Of a stretch of DNA of 64,000 bases, positions 51,054 to 61,626 are shown piece after piece. Both the position numbers and the translations under genes were made by a program. The notes beneath the pieces are model-generated. The model searched no databases and was not told the DNA's origin. It saw only the letters and a list, made by a program, of their open reading frames with translations. Location of the stretch: NCBI GenBank assembly GCA_937895515.1, contig CALAYS010000157.1, positions 1-64,000 on the forward strand, in the 5' to 3' direction. Source of the stretch: an uncultured bacterium (GTDB lineage: Bacteria > Patescibacteriota > Minisyncoccia > Phycocordibacterales > UBA9973). Each line of letters begins with the position of its first letter. Positions within the stretch are counted from its first letter, which is position 1.

Positions 51054-52241
51054 ATGGCTGGGACAAAAGAAATTAAAAGAAGAATAAAGTCTGTAAAGAA
51101 CACAAAGAAAATCACGAAAGCGATGGAGCTTGTTGCTGCTAGTAAAATGAAAAGAGCAGTGGCTAGTACTTTATCTTCGCGATTATATGCACAATATTCT
51201 TGGGAGATTTTAAAATCAATAAGCCAAAATTCAGAACAAATCAGTCATCCGTTTTTTATAGGCTATGACCAAGAAAAAATTTTATTTGTATTAATTACTT
51301 CAAACCGTGGTTTGTGTGGGGGGTATAATTCGCAAGTTCTTAAAAAAACAATTTTAAAACTTAAAGAATTAAATTCTCTTGGTTCAGACGAGATTGATGT
51401 TGTTACTATTGGTAAAAAGGGTGGCATTGGAATGCGTAGAATTGGGCAAAATGTAATTGCTTCTTTTGATAATTTACCAGAACATATAGATTTAATGGAT
51501 ACGGTTCCAATTTCTAGATATATTGTTGACCAATACAAAACTGGTAATTACAAAAAAGTTTATGTTGCTTATACTGACTTTATCTCAGCACTAAATCAAA
51601 AACCTAGTATTAAACAATTGTTACCAATATCAAAAAAAGATTTATTAGAAGCTATCGAATCAATAGGGGAAGATAAAATCCAAAAAGATTCAGATTCTAA
51701 TGAAAAACCAGATTATCTATTTGAGGGAAATCAAGAATTATTAATAGATGCTTTGGGTGAAAAAATTTCTCGAATGCAAATATACCAAATGTTACTGGAA
51801 TCAAATGCATCCGAACAATCGTCCCGTATGGTTGCCATGAAGAATGCATCCGAAGCTGCAGGGGAAATGATTGATGATTTAACACTGGTATTTAACAAAG
51901 CTCGTCAGGCAAATATCACTCAGGAAATATCAGAGATTAGTGCCGGAATGTCGAGCATGGTGGCTAAGTCAGATATTGTATTAAACAACTTGGAAGAACT
52001 AATAGACAAAGAGCACGGAATAATTCGACCTAAAATATATACAGCTAATAAAATTCCACAAGAGATCATTAAAGAAATTGAGCAAGAATTAAAAAATAAA
52101 TACAAAGCCGAAGAAGTTATAATCACGGAAATAGAAGACCCAAATATCTTAGGTGGAATAAAAATCCAAATATCGAACGAAATAATTGACTTGAGTCTAC
52201 AAAAAAGAGTCGCTCAATTAAAAAAACATTTACTTAATTAA
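51054..52241 (+). CDS. atpG: ATP synthase gamma subunit fused to a delta C-terminal domain
   Basis: 395 residues where gamma is usually about 290. Residues 1-300 are a normal gamma: N-terminal KEIKRRIKSVKNTKKITKAM, the loop NRGLCGGYNS, and the C-terminal helix SEAAGEMIDDLTLVFNKARQ followed by the usual end ITQEISEISAG. After a few residues, 308-395 form a second, delta-type C-terminal domain ([54 protein letters not shown]) that aligns without gaps to subunit delta. The junction is a continuous frame, and identity of 60/88 argues against an assembly artefact. Gamma is the rotor; a delta domain belongs to the stator. Confidence 0.93.
   Translation: MAGTKEIKRRIKSVKNTKKITKAMELVAASKMKRAVASTLSSRLYAQYSWEILKSISQNSEQISHPFFIGYDQEKILFVLITSNRGLCGGYNSQVLKKTILKLKELNSLGSDEIDVVTIGKKGGIGMRRIGQNVIASFDNLPEHIDLMDTVPISRYIVDQYKTGNYKKVYVAYTDFISALNQKPSIKQLLPISKKDLLEAIESIGEDKIQKDSDSNEKPDYLFEGNQELLIDALGEKISRMQIYQMLLESNASEQSSRMVAMKNASEAAGEMIDDLTLVFNKARQANITQEISEISAGMSSMVAKSDIVLNNLEELIDKEHGIIRPKIYTANKIPQEIIKEIEQELKNKYKAEEVIITEIEDPNILGGIKIQISNEIIDLSLQKRVAQLKKHLLN
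52215..52241 (+). repeat. 27-nt exact duplicate at the end of atpG
   Basis: Identical to 49504-49530. It marks the domain duplication between atpH and atpG. Confidence 0.9.
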
Positions 52242-52248
52242 TAGATAG

Positions 52249-53610
<1,362 letters not shown>

Positions 53611-53632
53611 AATTTTTAAAAACTAATTCCTT

Positions 53633-54082
53633 ATGTCAAATAAAAAATTAAAACTAAAAATAGTAACACCGGAAAAACTTATTCTAGAAGAAGAAGTTGA
53701 TCAAGTTGTGATACCTACAACAGAAGGTGAAGTTACAATCTTACCTGAGCATATTGCTATTGTAGTAGGACTTGCATCAGGTGATGTTGTGGCATTTAAG
53801 GATGGTGAATTAATTCCAATGGCTGTAGTTGGGGGATTCTTAGAAGTAAGTAAAGACAGTCGTGGGTATACTACCGCTACTGTTTTAGCTGACTTTGCGG
53901 AACATGTTGGTAGTATTACAGATGATGAAATAGTTAAAGCCAAAGCCCGCGCCGAAGAACTTAACAAACTAGCTGAAAATAAAGAAATTGTAGACTTTGA
54001 ACGATTTGCAACAGAACTAGAACGATCTCTAACCCGCGTAAAAATCGCTGATAAATGGAGAACTAAAAAATATCGTAAATAA
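53633..54082 (+). CDS. atpC: ATP synthase subunit epsilon
   Basis: 149 residues. The N-terminal beta sandwich has the family pattern LKIVTPEKLILEEEVDQVVIPTTEGEVTILPEH. The C-terminal helical hairpin (about 95-135) can act as the inhibitory arm. The last residues are basic. It is the last gene of the operon and is followed by a strong terminator. Confidence 0.93.
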   Translation: MSNKKLKLKIVTPEKLILEEEVDQVVIPTTEGEVTILPEHIAIVVGLASGDVVAFKDGELIPMAVVGGFLEVSKDSRGYTTATVLADFAEHVGSITDDEIVKAKARAEELNKLAENKEIVDFERFATELERSLTRVKIADKWRTKKYRK

Positions 54083-54097
54083 TTTCACGTAAAAAAT

Positions 54098-54124
54098 AAC
54101 CCCGTAAATCAATACGGGGTTTAT
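54098..54124. terminator. Terminator of the atp operon
   Basis: AACCCCGTA pairs perfectly with TACGGGGTT around a 6-nt loop, with T residues beyond. It lies between convergent genes. Confidence 0.88.
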
Positions 54125-54148
54125 TTATTTTTTTGAGATTAATAATTT

Positions 54149-54778
54149 TTACAATAACAAATCTCCAATCTCTTTCCAGCTTCTAATACGATTCTCTATT
54201 TCCAGATTTGAATCATGTAATCCTGTTGGGTCAAATAAGTAGGATGGTATAGCATCATGAAGTCGTAAGATTTCCTTAGGAGAATCATCAAAAAATCCAA
54301 TTTTTTCTCCTTTGTGGTTAAGGATAAAATCTCTTTTTGAATTTTCTTTAAACTCTCCATTCCCAAGATGCTCCCAAACACAATGAATTTCTTCAATACA
54401 ATCTGGTATAAATTTATCAATTAAATACTGTATTGAATTTATACTGGTTTTTTGTCTAGCGGTTACAGTCATAATTCTATATTTTTGACTCAACTCTTTC
54501 ATAACCTCTGGCATATCTTCAAAAGGCTTTACTTCTTTATGCCAATCAATTGAAGTTAAGAAGTTTTTTGCAAGATCTTCATAAACATATGCTCTGGTTA
54601 CTTTATCCTCGTGTGATAAGTATTGATTTATTAAATCTTCCAATTTATCACCATGAGAATATTCTAACGTAATAATATTTATATTGTATTTCTGATTTAT
54701 ATAATCTCTGTGTGCTGGTAAAGTATTAAACTTAAAACCATCAAAATCACAAAACATAGCAGGTTTTTTATTATTCAT
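54149..54778 (-). CDS. HAD-superfamily hydrolase (5'-nucleotidase-like)
   Basis: 209 residues with HAD motif I FCDFDGFKFNT (Asp at about 11 and 13), motif II Thr in VTARQK, and motif IV GFFDDSPKE. A helical cap lies between motifs I and II. The pattern resembles the 5'(3')-deoxyribonucleotidase or Cof-like groups, but the classical DxDGT is DFDGF here. The substrate is unknown. It is a lone minus-strand gene. Confidence 0.78.
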   Translation of the reverse strand: MNNKKPAMFCDFDGFKFNTLPAHRDYINQKYNINIITLEYSHGDKLEDLINQYLSHEDKVTRAYVYEDLAKNFLTSIDWHKEVKPFEDMPEVMKELSQKYRIMTVTARQKTSINSIQYLIDKFIPDCIEEIHCVWEHLGNGEFKENSKRDFILNHKGEKIGFFDDSPKEILRLHDAIPSYLFDPTGLHDSNLEIENRIRSWKEIGDLLL

Positions 54779-54898
54779 TTTCCTTTTTTAATTAAAAACA
54801 TATTATCATACTAATTAGTATTTTGTCAATAGTTTGAAAGTTTAATCTCTAAGTATATTTATTGGTATTTTAATCATATTTTGTTATAGTATTTATAT

Positions 54899-55801
54899 AT
54901 GAAGGACGAATATACAATACTTTTATATTACAAATATGTAAGAATTAAAGACCCAGAATTGGAAAAGGTTAGGCAAATGGATGTTTGCCGAGCTCTTGGG
55001 CTTACAGGGCGGATTATAGTCGCTAATGAAGGCATAAATGGTACCATTGAAGGTAAAACCGAAGATACAGAAAAATACATCAAATGGATGGAAGAAGATA
55101 AAAAATTTAAAGGTATCGACTGGAAAAAGTCTGTTGGGCTAGGGGACTCTTTCCCAAGACTATCGGTCAAAGTCCGCAAAGAAATTGTATCACTGCATTT
55201 AGTTGATGATAACTGGGACATTGATCCACAAAAAGTTACCGGTAAAAGACTAAAGGCTAAAGAGCTGGATAAAATGTACGAATCCGGCGAGGAATTCTAC
55301 ATTGTTGATATGCGTAATGATTACGAACTTGAAGTTGGTAAATTTACCAAAACTGTTTTCCCAGGGCTTAAGAATTTCCGTGATTTAAAAGACCGCGTTA
55401 AGGAAATAGAACATCTTAAAGATAAAAAAGTAGTCACAGTTTGTACTGGTGGAGTTAGATGTGAAAAAGCCAGTGGGTTTTTACTATCCCAAGGTTTCAA
55501 AGATGTAGCCCAATTGCATAATGGTATGGTTACATATATGAAAGAATTCCCAAATAAAGAATTCAAAGGATCTTTATATGTTTTTGATAAAAGAAAAACC
55601 ATAACTTTTGATGATAAAGACAAACATGTCATAATTGGTAAATGTCATTACTGCAAAAATCCTACAGAGAATTATTTTGATTGTACTTATCCATTTTGTC
55701 ATCAGCAATTTTTAGGTTGCCCAGAATGTGTAGAAGAAAATAAAGGTTATTGTACTGAGAATTGTAAATCATTAGATACAAAAAATTTAACTAACGCTTA
55801 A
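54899..55801 (+). CDS. trhO: tRNA uridine(34) hydroxylase, rhodanese-like
   Basis: 300 residues with the YceA/TrhO layout: an N-terminal ferredoxin-like domain (LLYYKYVRIKD, NEGINGTIEG), a central rhodanese domain with the active Cys in CTGGVRCEKA, and a C-terminal zinc-binding tail with Cys pairs (CHYC, CTYPFC, CPEC, C-x-ENC). It makes 5-hydroxyuridine at tRNA position 34. TATAGT ends 8 nt before the ATG. rsmI follows after 7 nt. Confidence 0.93.
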   Translation: MKDEYTILLYYKYVRIKDPELEKVRQMDVCRALGLTGRIIVANEGINGTIEGKTEDTEKYIKWMEEDKKFKGIDWKKSVGLGDSFPRLSVKVRKEIVSLHLVDDNWDIDPQKVTGKRLKAKELDKMYESGEEFYIVDMRNDYELEVGKFTKTVFPGLKNFRDLKDRVKEIEHLKDKKVVTVCTGGVRCEKASGFLLSQGFKDVAQLHNGMVTYMKEFPNKEFKGSLYVFDKRKTITFDDKDKHVIIGKCHYCKNPTENYFDCTYPFCHQQFLGCPECVEENKGYCTENCKSLDTKNLTNA

Positions 55802-55808
55802 AAATAAA

Positions 55809-56495
55809 ATGCATGATACTGGCACATTGTATATAGTTGCAACACCTATTGGTAACATGGGTGATATTACTTATCGTGCTATTGAAACACTAAAAAATGT
55901 ATCATGTATTTACGCCGAAGATACCAGAGAATTTAATAAAATCGCCAAACGCTACGAAATACCAACTAAAACTTATTCTTATAATTCTCATGCCAGCGAT
56001 AAAACTCATAATAAAATAATTGAAACACTCACTGATGGGCAAGATATTGCTCTTGTTAGTGACGCTGGTACCCCAGGGATATCTGACCCAGGTTCATTAA
56101 TCATTAATTATATTAACAACAATCATCCTGAAATAAAGATTGTTCCAATTCCTGGGGCTAGTGCGGTAGTTAGTGCTGTATCAGTATCAGGAATATTTGG
56201 TAATCAATTTACATTTCTTGGTTTTATACCAAACAAAAAAGGCAGGGAAACATTTTTAAAAAATATATTAAATTCTGAAATTCCAACAATCTTTTATGAA
56301 TCTTGCCATCGTGTAAAATCCGCACTAGAATGGTTTGACACAAATAGCCCCACAACAAAAATAATGGTGGCGCGCGAATTAACAAAAATTTTTGAAACAA
56401 TCAGAATCGCAACAGCAAAAGATCATTTAGAATTTATAGAACAAAACCCCAAAGAATTAAAAGGTGAATTTACATTAATAATATATCCTAATTAA
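55809..56495 (+). CDS. rsmI: 16S rRNA 2'-O-methyltransferase RsmI
   Basis: 228 residues of the tetrapyrrole-methylase fold: LYIVATPIGNMGDITYRAIE at the start, YAEDTREFNKI, DAGTPGISDPG and VPIPGASAVVSAV. It modifies C1402 of 16S rRNA. The E. coli protein is longer by a C-terminal domain, absent here. It is in an operon with trhO and the GH-like gene that begins one nucleotide after it. Confidence 0.95.
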   Translation: MHDTGTLYIVATPIGNMGDITYRAIETLKNVSCIYAEDTREFNKIAKRYEIPTKTYSYNSHASDKTHNKIIETLTDGQDIALVSDAGTPGISDPGSLIINYINNNHPEIKIVPIPGASAVVSAVSVSGIFGNQFTFLGFIPNKKGRETFLKNILNSEIPTIFYESCHRVKSALEWFDTNSPTTKIMVARELTKIFETIRIATAKDHLEFIEQNPKELKGEFTLIIYPN

Positions 56496-56496
56496 C

Positions 56497-57669
56497 ATGA
56501 AAAAAATCCATTGGTTTATAACAATATTTGCTTTCCTTACATTGTTTACTATTATTTTAAATGTTAACTATTTGTTAGTAAAAAAAATTCCAGTTTCTAA
56601 TTATTGGTCATTTGAAAATGTAGGAATAAAAAAAGAAGCTGAATCTAGTTTAGTAAATACAGAAAAAGAAAAAATAAATCATGTAAAAAAACCAGACCAT
56701 GTTAGGGGTATATACATGTCATCATGGGTTGCTGGTACACCGTCAGTACGTAATCGTTTAACTAAACTAATTGATGAAACCGTTATTAACAGTGTGGTTA
56801 TTGATTTTAAAGATTCAACCGGAATTATTTCTATCCCAGCGCAAGATGGTGCAAGTATAGACCGAATCAATGCTCAGTCTAAACGCGCCATTGATTTAAA
56901 AGAATACATTGAAGAACTACATAAAAACAATGTTTATGTAATTGCTAGAATTGCAGTTTTTGAAGACCCTATATATGCTAAAAACCATCCTAATAGAGCA
57001 GTCCAGACAAGCTCTGGTGCACTATGGGCGGACCGACATGGTTTGTCTTGGGTGGACGCTAGTAGTACTGAATTTCATAAATATATTTTAGATATTTCGT
57101 ATGAAGCATATGAACTAGGTTTTGATGAAATTAATTTAGATTATATAAGATTTCCAACCGATGGTAGTCGTGACAAGGTTTACCCAATAAGTAAAGACAA
57201 TTTAAAACAAGATGTGATTCAAAATTTTACTAAATTTATGCATACTAATTTAAGCTCTAAAAATATTCCGTTATCTATCGATGTTTTTGGGCAAATTTTG
57301 TCTGACCCTAACGATGTAAACATTGGGCAATTTTATGAATATTTGTTACCTAATGTTGATGCTATCTCACCAATGATTTATCCTTCACATTTTTATGCTG
57401 GTTATAAAGGACTTAAATCTCCAGAAGCTAATCCTTATAAGACAATTAAATTATCTCTCCAAGATGGATTAAATCGTCAAAAAGCTATAAATAATAATAC
57501 AGAGATTCGTCCATGGCTCCAAGATTTTAGTATGAGTGTAAACTATGGTAAATCTGAAGTAGAAGCTCAAATCAAAGCCGCACATGATCTAGGTCTTGAT
57601 TCATATTTGCTTTGGGACCCTAAGAATCGCTATACCAAAGAAGCATTACTTGAAACACCTAAAAACTAG
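56497..57669 (+). CDS. Putative glycoside hydrolase (DUF4015-type), membrane-anchored
   Basis: 390 residues. An N-terminal signal anchor (about 6-28) and a linker precede a TIM-barrel-like domain (about 68-390). It contains RGIYMSSWVAG, VVIDFKDSTGII, VIARIAVFEDP, LWADRHGLSWVDAS, FDEINLDYIRFPTDG (probable acidic catalytic pair region) and SIDVFGQIL. These are the landmarks of the DUF4015 family assumed to act on extracellular polysaccharide; activity has not been shown for most members. It is in the trhO-rsmI operon. Confidence 0.85.
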   Translation: MKKIHWFITIFAFLTLFTIILNVNYLLVKKIPVSNYWSFENVGIKKEAESSLVNTEKEKINHVKKPDHVRGIYMSSWVAGTPSVRNRLTKLIDETVINSVVIDFKDSTGIISIPAQDGASIDRINAQSKRAIDLKEYIEELHKNNVYVIARIAVFEDPIYAKNHPNRAVQTSSGALWADRHGLSWVDASSTEFHKYILDISYEAYELGFDEINLDYIRFPTDGSRDKVYPISKDNLKQDVIQNFTKFMHTNLSSKNIPLSIDVFGQILSDPNDVNIGQFYEYLLPNVDAISPMIYPSHFYAGYKGLKSPEANPYKTIKLSLQDGLNRQKAINNNTEIRPWLQDFSMSVNYGKSEVEAQIKAAHDLGLDSYLLWDPKNRYTKEALLETPKN

Positions 57670-57701
57670 AAAACTAGTATAGCCTATGGTATAATAAGAC
57701 C

Positions 57702-58148
57702 ATGAAATCAAAACGAACTATATCTTATATTGGGCTTTGGGCACTTATTATGCCTTGGCTTGGTTTTTCTTGGGGAACAAAAACAGTTTTATTTTCTTTA
57801 ACCGGTATTATTTTGTTAATCATTGGTAACCGTCAATATCATAACGAAAAAAAGAAAGAAAAGCATAACTCTACAAAAGAAGTCGAGACTTATCCTAATT
57901 TTACACCTGAAACAAAATTAGATTATACAGAGACTAAACCAATTATGGAACCTGTATACCAAAACAACCTAGAAGTTAGTAGCTTTAATTCAAAAACAAA
58001 TGAAATAGAAAGTCTACCCAAAAATGAAAATATCGTTTCTCCAAAACCAAGAGTTCGAAGAAAAATAGAAATGGCACCTCGAGTAAAAAAAATAGCAATA
58101 AAATCAGAACCTTATTCAATAGAAAATTCAAATTATGACATTCAATAA
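57702..58148 (+). CDS. Membrane protein with charged tail, unknown (148 aa)
   Basis: Two hydrophobic helices (about 7-24 and 28-43, including LWALIMPWLGFSWG) are followed by a long polar, Lys/Glu-rich cytoplasmic tail. The tail ends with the basic RVRRKIEMAPRVKKIAIK. The end overlaps the start of the S41 protease gene by 14 nt, so they are co-translated. TATAAT ends 6 nt before the ATG. Function unknown. Confidence 0.62.
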   Translation: MKSKRTISYIGLWALIMPWLGFSWGTKTVLFSLTGIILLIIGNRQYHNEKKKEKHNSTKEVETYPNFTPETKLDYTETKPIMEPVYQNNLEVSSFNSKTNEIESLPKNENIVSPKPRVRRKIEMAPRVKKIAIKSEPYSIENSNYDIQ

Positions 58149-59352
58149 AAAATATAAATATTTAGTTTTTGTCGTAATTGTACTTGTTTTCAGTACAAGC
58201 TCTTTTGCTTTTGGAGCATATGCTGTACAAAAAAATATAATCAAATTTCCAGTCAAAATAACAAAAACTGTAGAAGCAAAAACTTTAGCTGATACAAATA
58301 CTGATTTATTCTTTACTGTCTGGAATACACTTAAATCAAAGTCTATCCATTATGATGAAAAAACTGACGCTGAGAGAATGTATGGCGCCATCCAAGGATT
58401 AACAGCATCATTGGGTGACCCTTATACTGAATTCATGCCACCTAATGAAACAAAACAATTCAATGATTCAATAAAAGGTAGTTTTGGTGGAATAGGTGCT
58501 GAAATAGGTAAACTTGATGATATTTTGACAGTTATATCTCCACTAAAAGGTTCACCTGCGGAAAAATCTGGGCTTAAATCAGGAGATAAAATATTTAAAA
58601 TTGATGGGGTTATAGCATCAGACATGTCTATTGATCAAGCAATAGCTAAGATTCGTGGTAAAGCTGGTACTATTGTTAAACTTGAAATATACAGAAAAGG
58701 CGAGCCAGCTTCTAGAATTATTGAAATTACAAGAGACACAGTTGTAATTCCAACAATAGAAACTGAAAATGTTAACGGGGTTTTTGTTATTCATATTTCA
58801 ACTTTTGGAGAAAAAGCAATGTATGACTTTGCAAATGCTATAGAGGCATACAAAAAATCAGGTTCACAATATATGATTATTGATGTTCGTGGTAACCCAG
58901 GTGGCTATCTAGAAGCAGCGGTGGATATTTCTAGTTACTTTGTACCCAAAGGTAAAACAATAGTTAGTGAAGATTTTGTTAAAGACAATAAAAAAGATAT
59001 TCACACAAGTTACGGCTATAATGACTTAAATCCTAAACCAAAAGTTGTAGTCCTAATTGATGGTGGCTCAGCATCAGCATCAGAGATTTTAGCCGGAGCC
59101 CTTCGTGATAATAAAATTGCTAAATTAATCGGTACAAAAACATTTGGTAAAGGTTCAGTTCAGGAATTATTACCAATGCAAGGCGGAACATCATTAAAAA
59201 TAACAATTGCAAGATGGCTTACTCCAAATGGGGAAACTATCGACAAACAAGGAATTAAACCTGATATAGAAATTAAAAGAATCTACGACGAAAAAGATCC
59301 TAAGAAGGATAATCAGCTAGAAAAAGCAATAGAAGTAGTAAAAGGAAACTAA
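58135..59352 (+). CDS. S41-family C-terminal processing protease (CtpA-like)
   Basis: 405 residues: an N-terminal membrane/signal segment (about 8-29), a helical region, a PDZ domain (about 120-205, KGSPAEKSGLKSGDKIFKIDG) and the S41 catalytic core. The catalytic Ser314 in GGSASASEILAG and Lys339 in TFGKGSVQE are 25 residues apart, as in the family. It trims or degrades exported proteins. It overlaps the preceding membrane-protein gene and is followed by rplI after 2 nt. Confidence 0.94.
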   Translation: MTFNKKYKYLVFVVIVLVFSTSSFAFGAYAVQKNIIKFPVKITKTVEAKTLADTNTDLFFTVWNTLKSKSIHYDEKTDAERMYGAIQGLTASLGDPYTEFMPPNETKQFNDSIKGSFGGIGAEIGKLDDILTVISPLKGSPAEKSGLKSGDKIFKIDGVIASDMSIDQAIAKIRGKAGTIVKLEIYRKGEPASRIIEITRDTVVIPTIETENVNGVFVIHISTFGEKAMYDFANAIEAYKKSGSQYMIIDVRGNPGGYLEAAVDISSYFVPKGKTIVSEDFVKDNKKDIHTSYGYNDLNPKPKVVVLIDGGSASASEILAGALRDNKIAKLIGTKTFGKGSVQELLPMQGGTSLKITIARWLTPNGETIDKQGIKPDIEIKRIYDEKDPKKDNQLEKAIEVVKGN

Positions 59353-59354
59353 AT

Positions 59355-59795
59355 ATGAAAATTATTTTTTTAAAAGATGTACCAAAGTTAGGTAAAAAAG
59401 ACGACGTAAAAGAAATGAATGATGGATATGTACGAAATTTTTTACTTCCAGGTAAATTAGTAGAAGTTGCAACACCAGCAGCATTAGCTAAACTAAATGA
59501 ACGCAAAGCCATTCGTGATACAGAAAATGCATTTTATTTAGCTAAAATGGAAACAATAGCCAAAGCAATAGAAGACAAAACAATTGAAATTACTGCATTA
59601 GCAAATGAAAAAGATATTTTATTTAAAGCAATTACCGCAAAAGATGTAACTCCGCTTTTTGCAAAAGTATCAAATGTAGAAGTTAAAGAAGAATTTTTCC
59701 CAAATGTTCATATCAAAACAGTAGGGGAACATCTACTAGCTGCTCATATTGGAAATAAAATTGTTAAATGTAATTTAATAATCAAAGCAAAATAA
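59355..59795 (+). CDS. rplI: Ribosomal protein bL9
   Basis: 146 residues: the N-terminal globular domain with MKIIFLKDVPKLGKKDDVKE and GYVRNFLLPGKLVEVAT, a long connecting helix (about 45-80) and the C-terminal rRNA-binding domain. L9 is reported lost in some CPR lineages (for example Microgenomates), so its presence is taxonomically informative. It ends at a symmetrical terminator. Confidence 0.95.
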   Translation: MKIIFLKDVPKLGKKDDVKEMNDGYVRNFLLPGKLVEVATPAALAKLNERKAIRDTENAFYLAKMETIAKAIEDKTIEITALANEKDILFKAITAKDVTPLFAKVSNVEVKEEFFPNVHIKTVGEHLLAAHIGNKIVKCNLIIKAK

Positions 59796-59815
59796 AAACC
59801 ACAATTGTGGTTTTT
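59794..59815. terminator. Bidirectional terminator
   Basis: A perfect palindrome: A5-CCAC and GTGGT5 around AATT, between the convergent rplI and metallophosphoesterase genes. Confidence 0.88.
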
Positions 59816-59819
59816 ATTT

Positions 59820-60929
59820 TTATTCAAAAGTAATAACTATAATTTCAGGCTTTGTGCCGATTCTCATTGGTGGACCCCATGTACCAATCCCGGTTGAAGT
59901 AATACTAGCAGTGTTGTTTTTAACAACTAAATTATGAGTATATTCTTTAAATATCCTATAAGCCGGTATTGTAATTGGCCAAATTTGACCACCATGAGTA
60001 TGCCCAGAAACAGATAAATCTACACCAAAAGACTGCAAAGCTTGATTATTTTTAGGCTCATGGATTATCAAAATTGTAGGTTTGTCTTTATTAAACCCGA
60101 CCTTGTAAAGTCTATTTTGAAGACCTTCGACTGTTTCGCCGGCATCATACATTAGACCAATTAACTCGGTATTATTAACTACTATTTTTTGATCTCGAAG
60201 ACCAGTAACATATTTGTCTGTGAAATCATATAATTCTTTTTGATTACTAGAATAAATTTCATGGTTACCAGGTGAATAATATACACCAATAGAAGCTTTT
60301 AAATTCTTAAGAGGTTCTAAATTTTTCTGAATATCAAACTTGGGCCCATCTATCAAATCTCCAGCAATAAGAACAACATCAGGATTTTGTTTATTAATTA
60401 AATTAACAACCCGGTTTAAAAAAGCTTTTTTATTAATTACTCCAATATGAGTATCAGATACTAAAACTATTTTTTTACCAGACCAATCACGAGATAATCT
60501 ATTTTCTTTAGGAATGGTTATATTATTAATAGTAAACTTTTTAGCGTTAATAACCCCGTAAATACTAGTAACAAATGTTATAGCTAAAATACTGTATGTT
60601 AATATTTTGTAAAATAAAATATTCGCAGGTACAGGAATAAAGATACTAAAGATTGTTAAAACAACAGCACCTAAAAATAGATACAAAAGTACTGGTAAAA
60701 ACAAACATGATACCAAATACAAAAAATCATTAATTACACTATGGATTTTTGTACCAATAACACTTGTGGCTATAAAAAGTATTGGAATAGCTATTAAAAC
60801 AATTAGCATTACCAAATTGCCAGTTTTGCCGAATACATTTACAAAACGAAATGCTTTATAAATGCTATAAGAACCTAAAAACAAAACCCCCAAAAATGAG
60901 GTAAAAAATATTATATATCGTAATGCCAT
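59820..60929 (-). CDS. Membrane-anchored metallophosphoesterase
   Basis: 369 residues. Four or so N-terminal transmembrane helices (about 1-128) precede a calcineurin-like domain with the metal motifs VSDTHIG, AGDLIDG, PGNHE and SGHTHGGQIWP. This is the YkuE/YaeI-like layout, whose members act on lipid or phosphodiester substrates at the membrane. The substrate is not known. TATACT lies 7 nt before the ATG on the minus strand. Confidence 0.9.
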   Translation of the reverse strand: MALRYIIFFTSFLGVLFLGSYSIYKAFRFVNVFGKTGNLVMLIVLIAIPILFIATSVIGTKIHSVINDFLYLVSCLFLPVLLYLFLGAVVLTIFSIFIPVPANILFYKILTYSILAITFVTSIYGVINAKKFTINNITIPKENRLSRDWSGKKIVLVSDTHIGVINKKAFLNRVVNLINKQNPDVVLIAGDLIDGPKFDIQKNLEPLKNLKASIGVYYSPGNHEIYSSNQKELYDFTDKYVTGLRDQKIVVNNTELIGLMYDAGETVEGLQNRLYKVGFNKDKPTILIIHEPKNNQALQSFGVDLSVSGHTHGGQIWPITIPAYRIFKEYTHNLVVKNNTASITSTGIGTWGPPMRIGTKPEIIVITFE

Positions 60930-60971
60930 ATAAAATAGTATAACACAACAAAGCTAAAATTTTATAGTAAT

Positions 60972-61023
60972 AAAAAATCCCCCTCAACCATGACATATTT
61001 AAGTCTTTCAGTTAAAAGGGGGA
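60972..61023 (-). terminator. Terminator of the 61086-61448 gene
   Basis: TCCCCCT (60978-60984) pairs with AGGGGGA (61017-61023) across a long loop, followed on the minus strand by T6. A second hairpin, GGGTATG/CATACCC (61029-61035, 61048-61054), precedes it. Confidence 0.75.
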
Positions 61024-61085
61024 GGGGCGGGTATGCATGTCGGACTACATACCCAATATTATATTATGCGGTGAAATGTGGAAGG

Positions 61086-61448
61086 TCAATTTAAATAGAT
61101 AAATTTTGTCTCGGGTATAGATGGGATGTAATATTGCATCATCGGTGCTTCTTCTTTCTTAAAGAAAGACGTATCACAACCTTTTTCTATTTCAGAAATC
61201 AACTCTTTTATTGATTTTAAGGTTTCCTTAATAAGAAAATTTTCCTTAGTAGGATTAGTAGGAGCTGATTCTATTTTTTTTAAATTACCCTCAAAAAATT
61301 GATAGTTTTTCTTTATGTTAATAAAATCGCTATGGTTTTTAACACGAAAGCCATAGAGTCTTACATTTGATACCATGCCAAGTAAATTACTTTCCATGAT
61401 ATCCAGTTTTCTTAATACTGATTCTGGTTTTTTAAAAAAATTTGCCAT
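61086..61448 (-). CDS. Helical hypothetical protein (120 aa)
   Basis: A soluble, mostly helical protein. A basic N terminus (MANFFKKPESVLRKL) leads into several charged helices likely to coil (about 20-95), and a proline-rich tail ends YYIPSIPETKFIYLN. No catalytic motif or membrane segment is seen. Single gene, unknown function. Confidence 0.6.
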   Translation of the reverse strand: MANFFKKPESVLRKLDIMESNLLGMVSNVRLYGFRVKNHSDFINIKKNYQFFEGNLKKIESAPTNPTKENFLIKETLKSIKELISEIEKGCDTSFFKKEEAPMMQYYIPSIPETKFIYLN

Positions 61449-61626
61449 GTTTTTTGATGGGTTTTTTAAAATTGTGATATTTGTTTAACTTGTATTTAAT
61501 TGTATCATAAGAACAAAAATAAATCAAGGTTATACAACAAAAGTGGTATATCTGTCAAAATGGAGGGGATTTAAGCTATTTAAAGCAAGATTTTATCAAA
61601 ATAGTATTATATGCTACAATCTTTTA

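Noticed and set aside
61029..61054. Hairpin with TGTCGGAC in the loop, compared with the GTCCGAC palindrome family
   Set aside because: The arms GGGTATG/CATACCC differ from the family ends; the shared loop heptamer is too short to claim relatedness.
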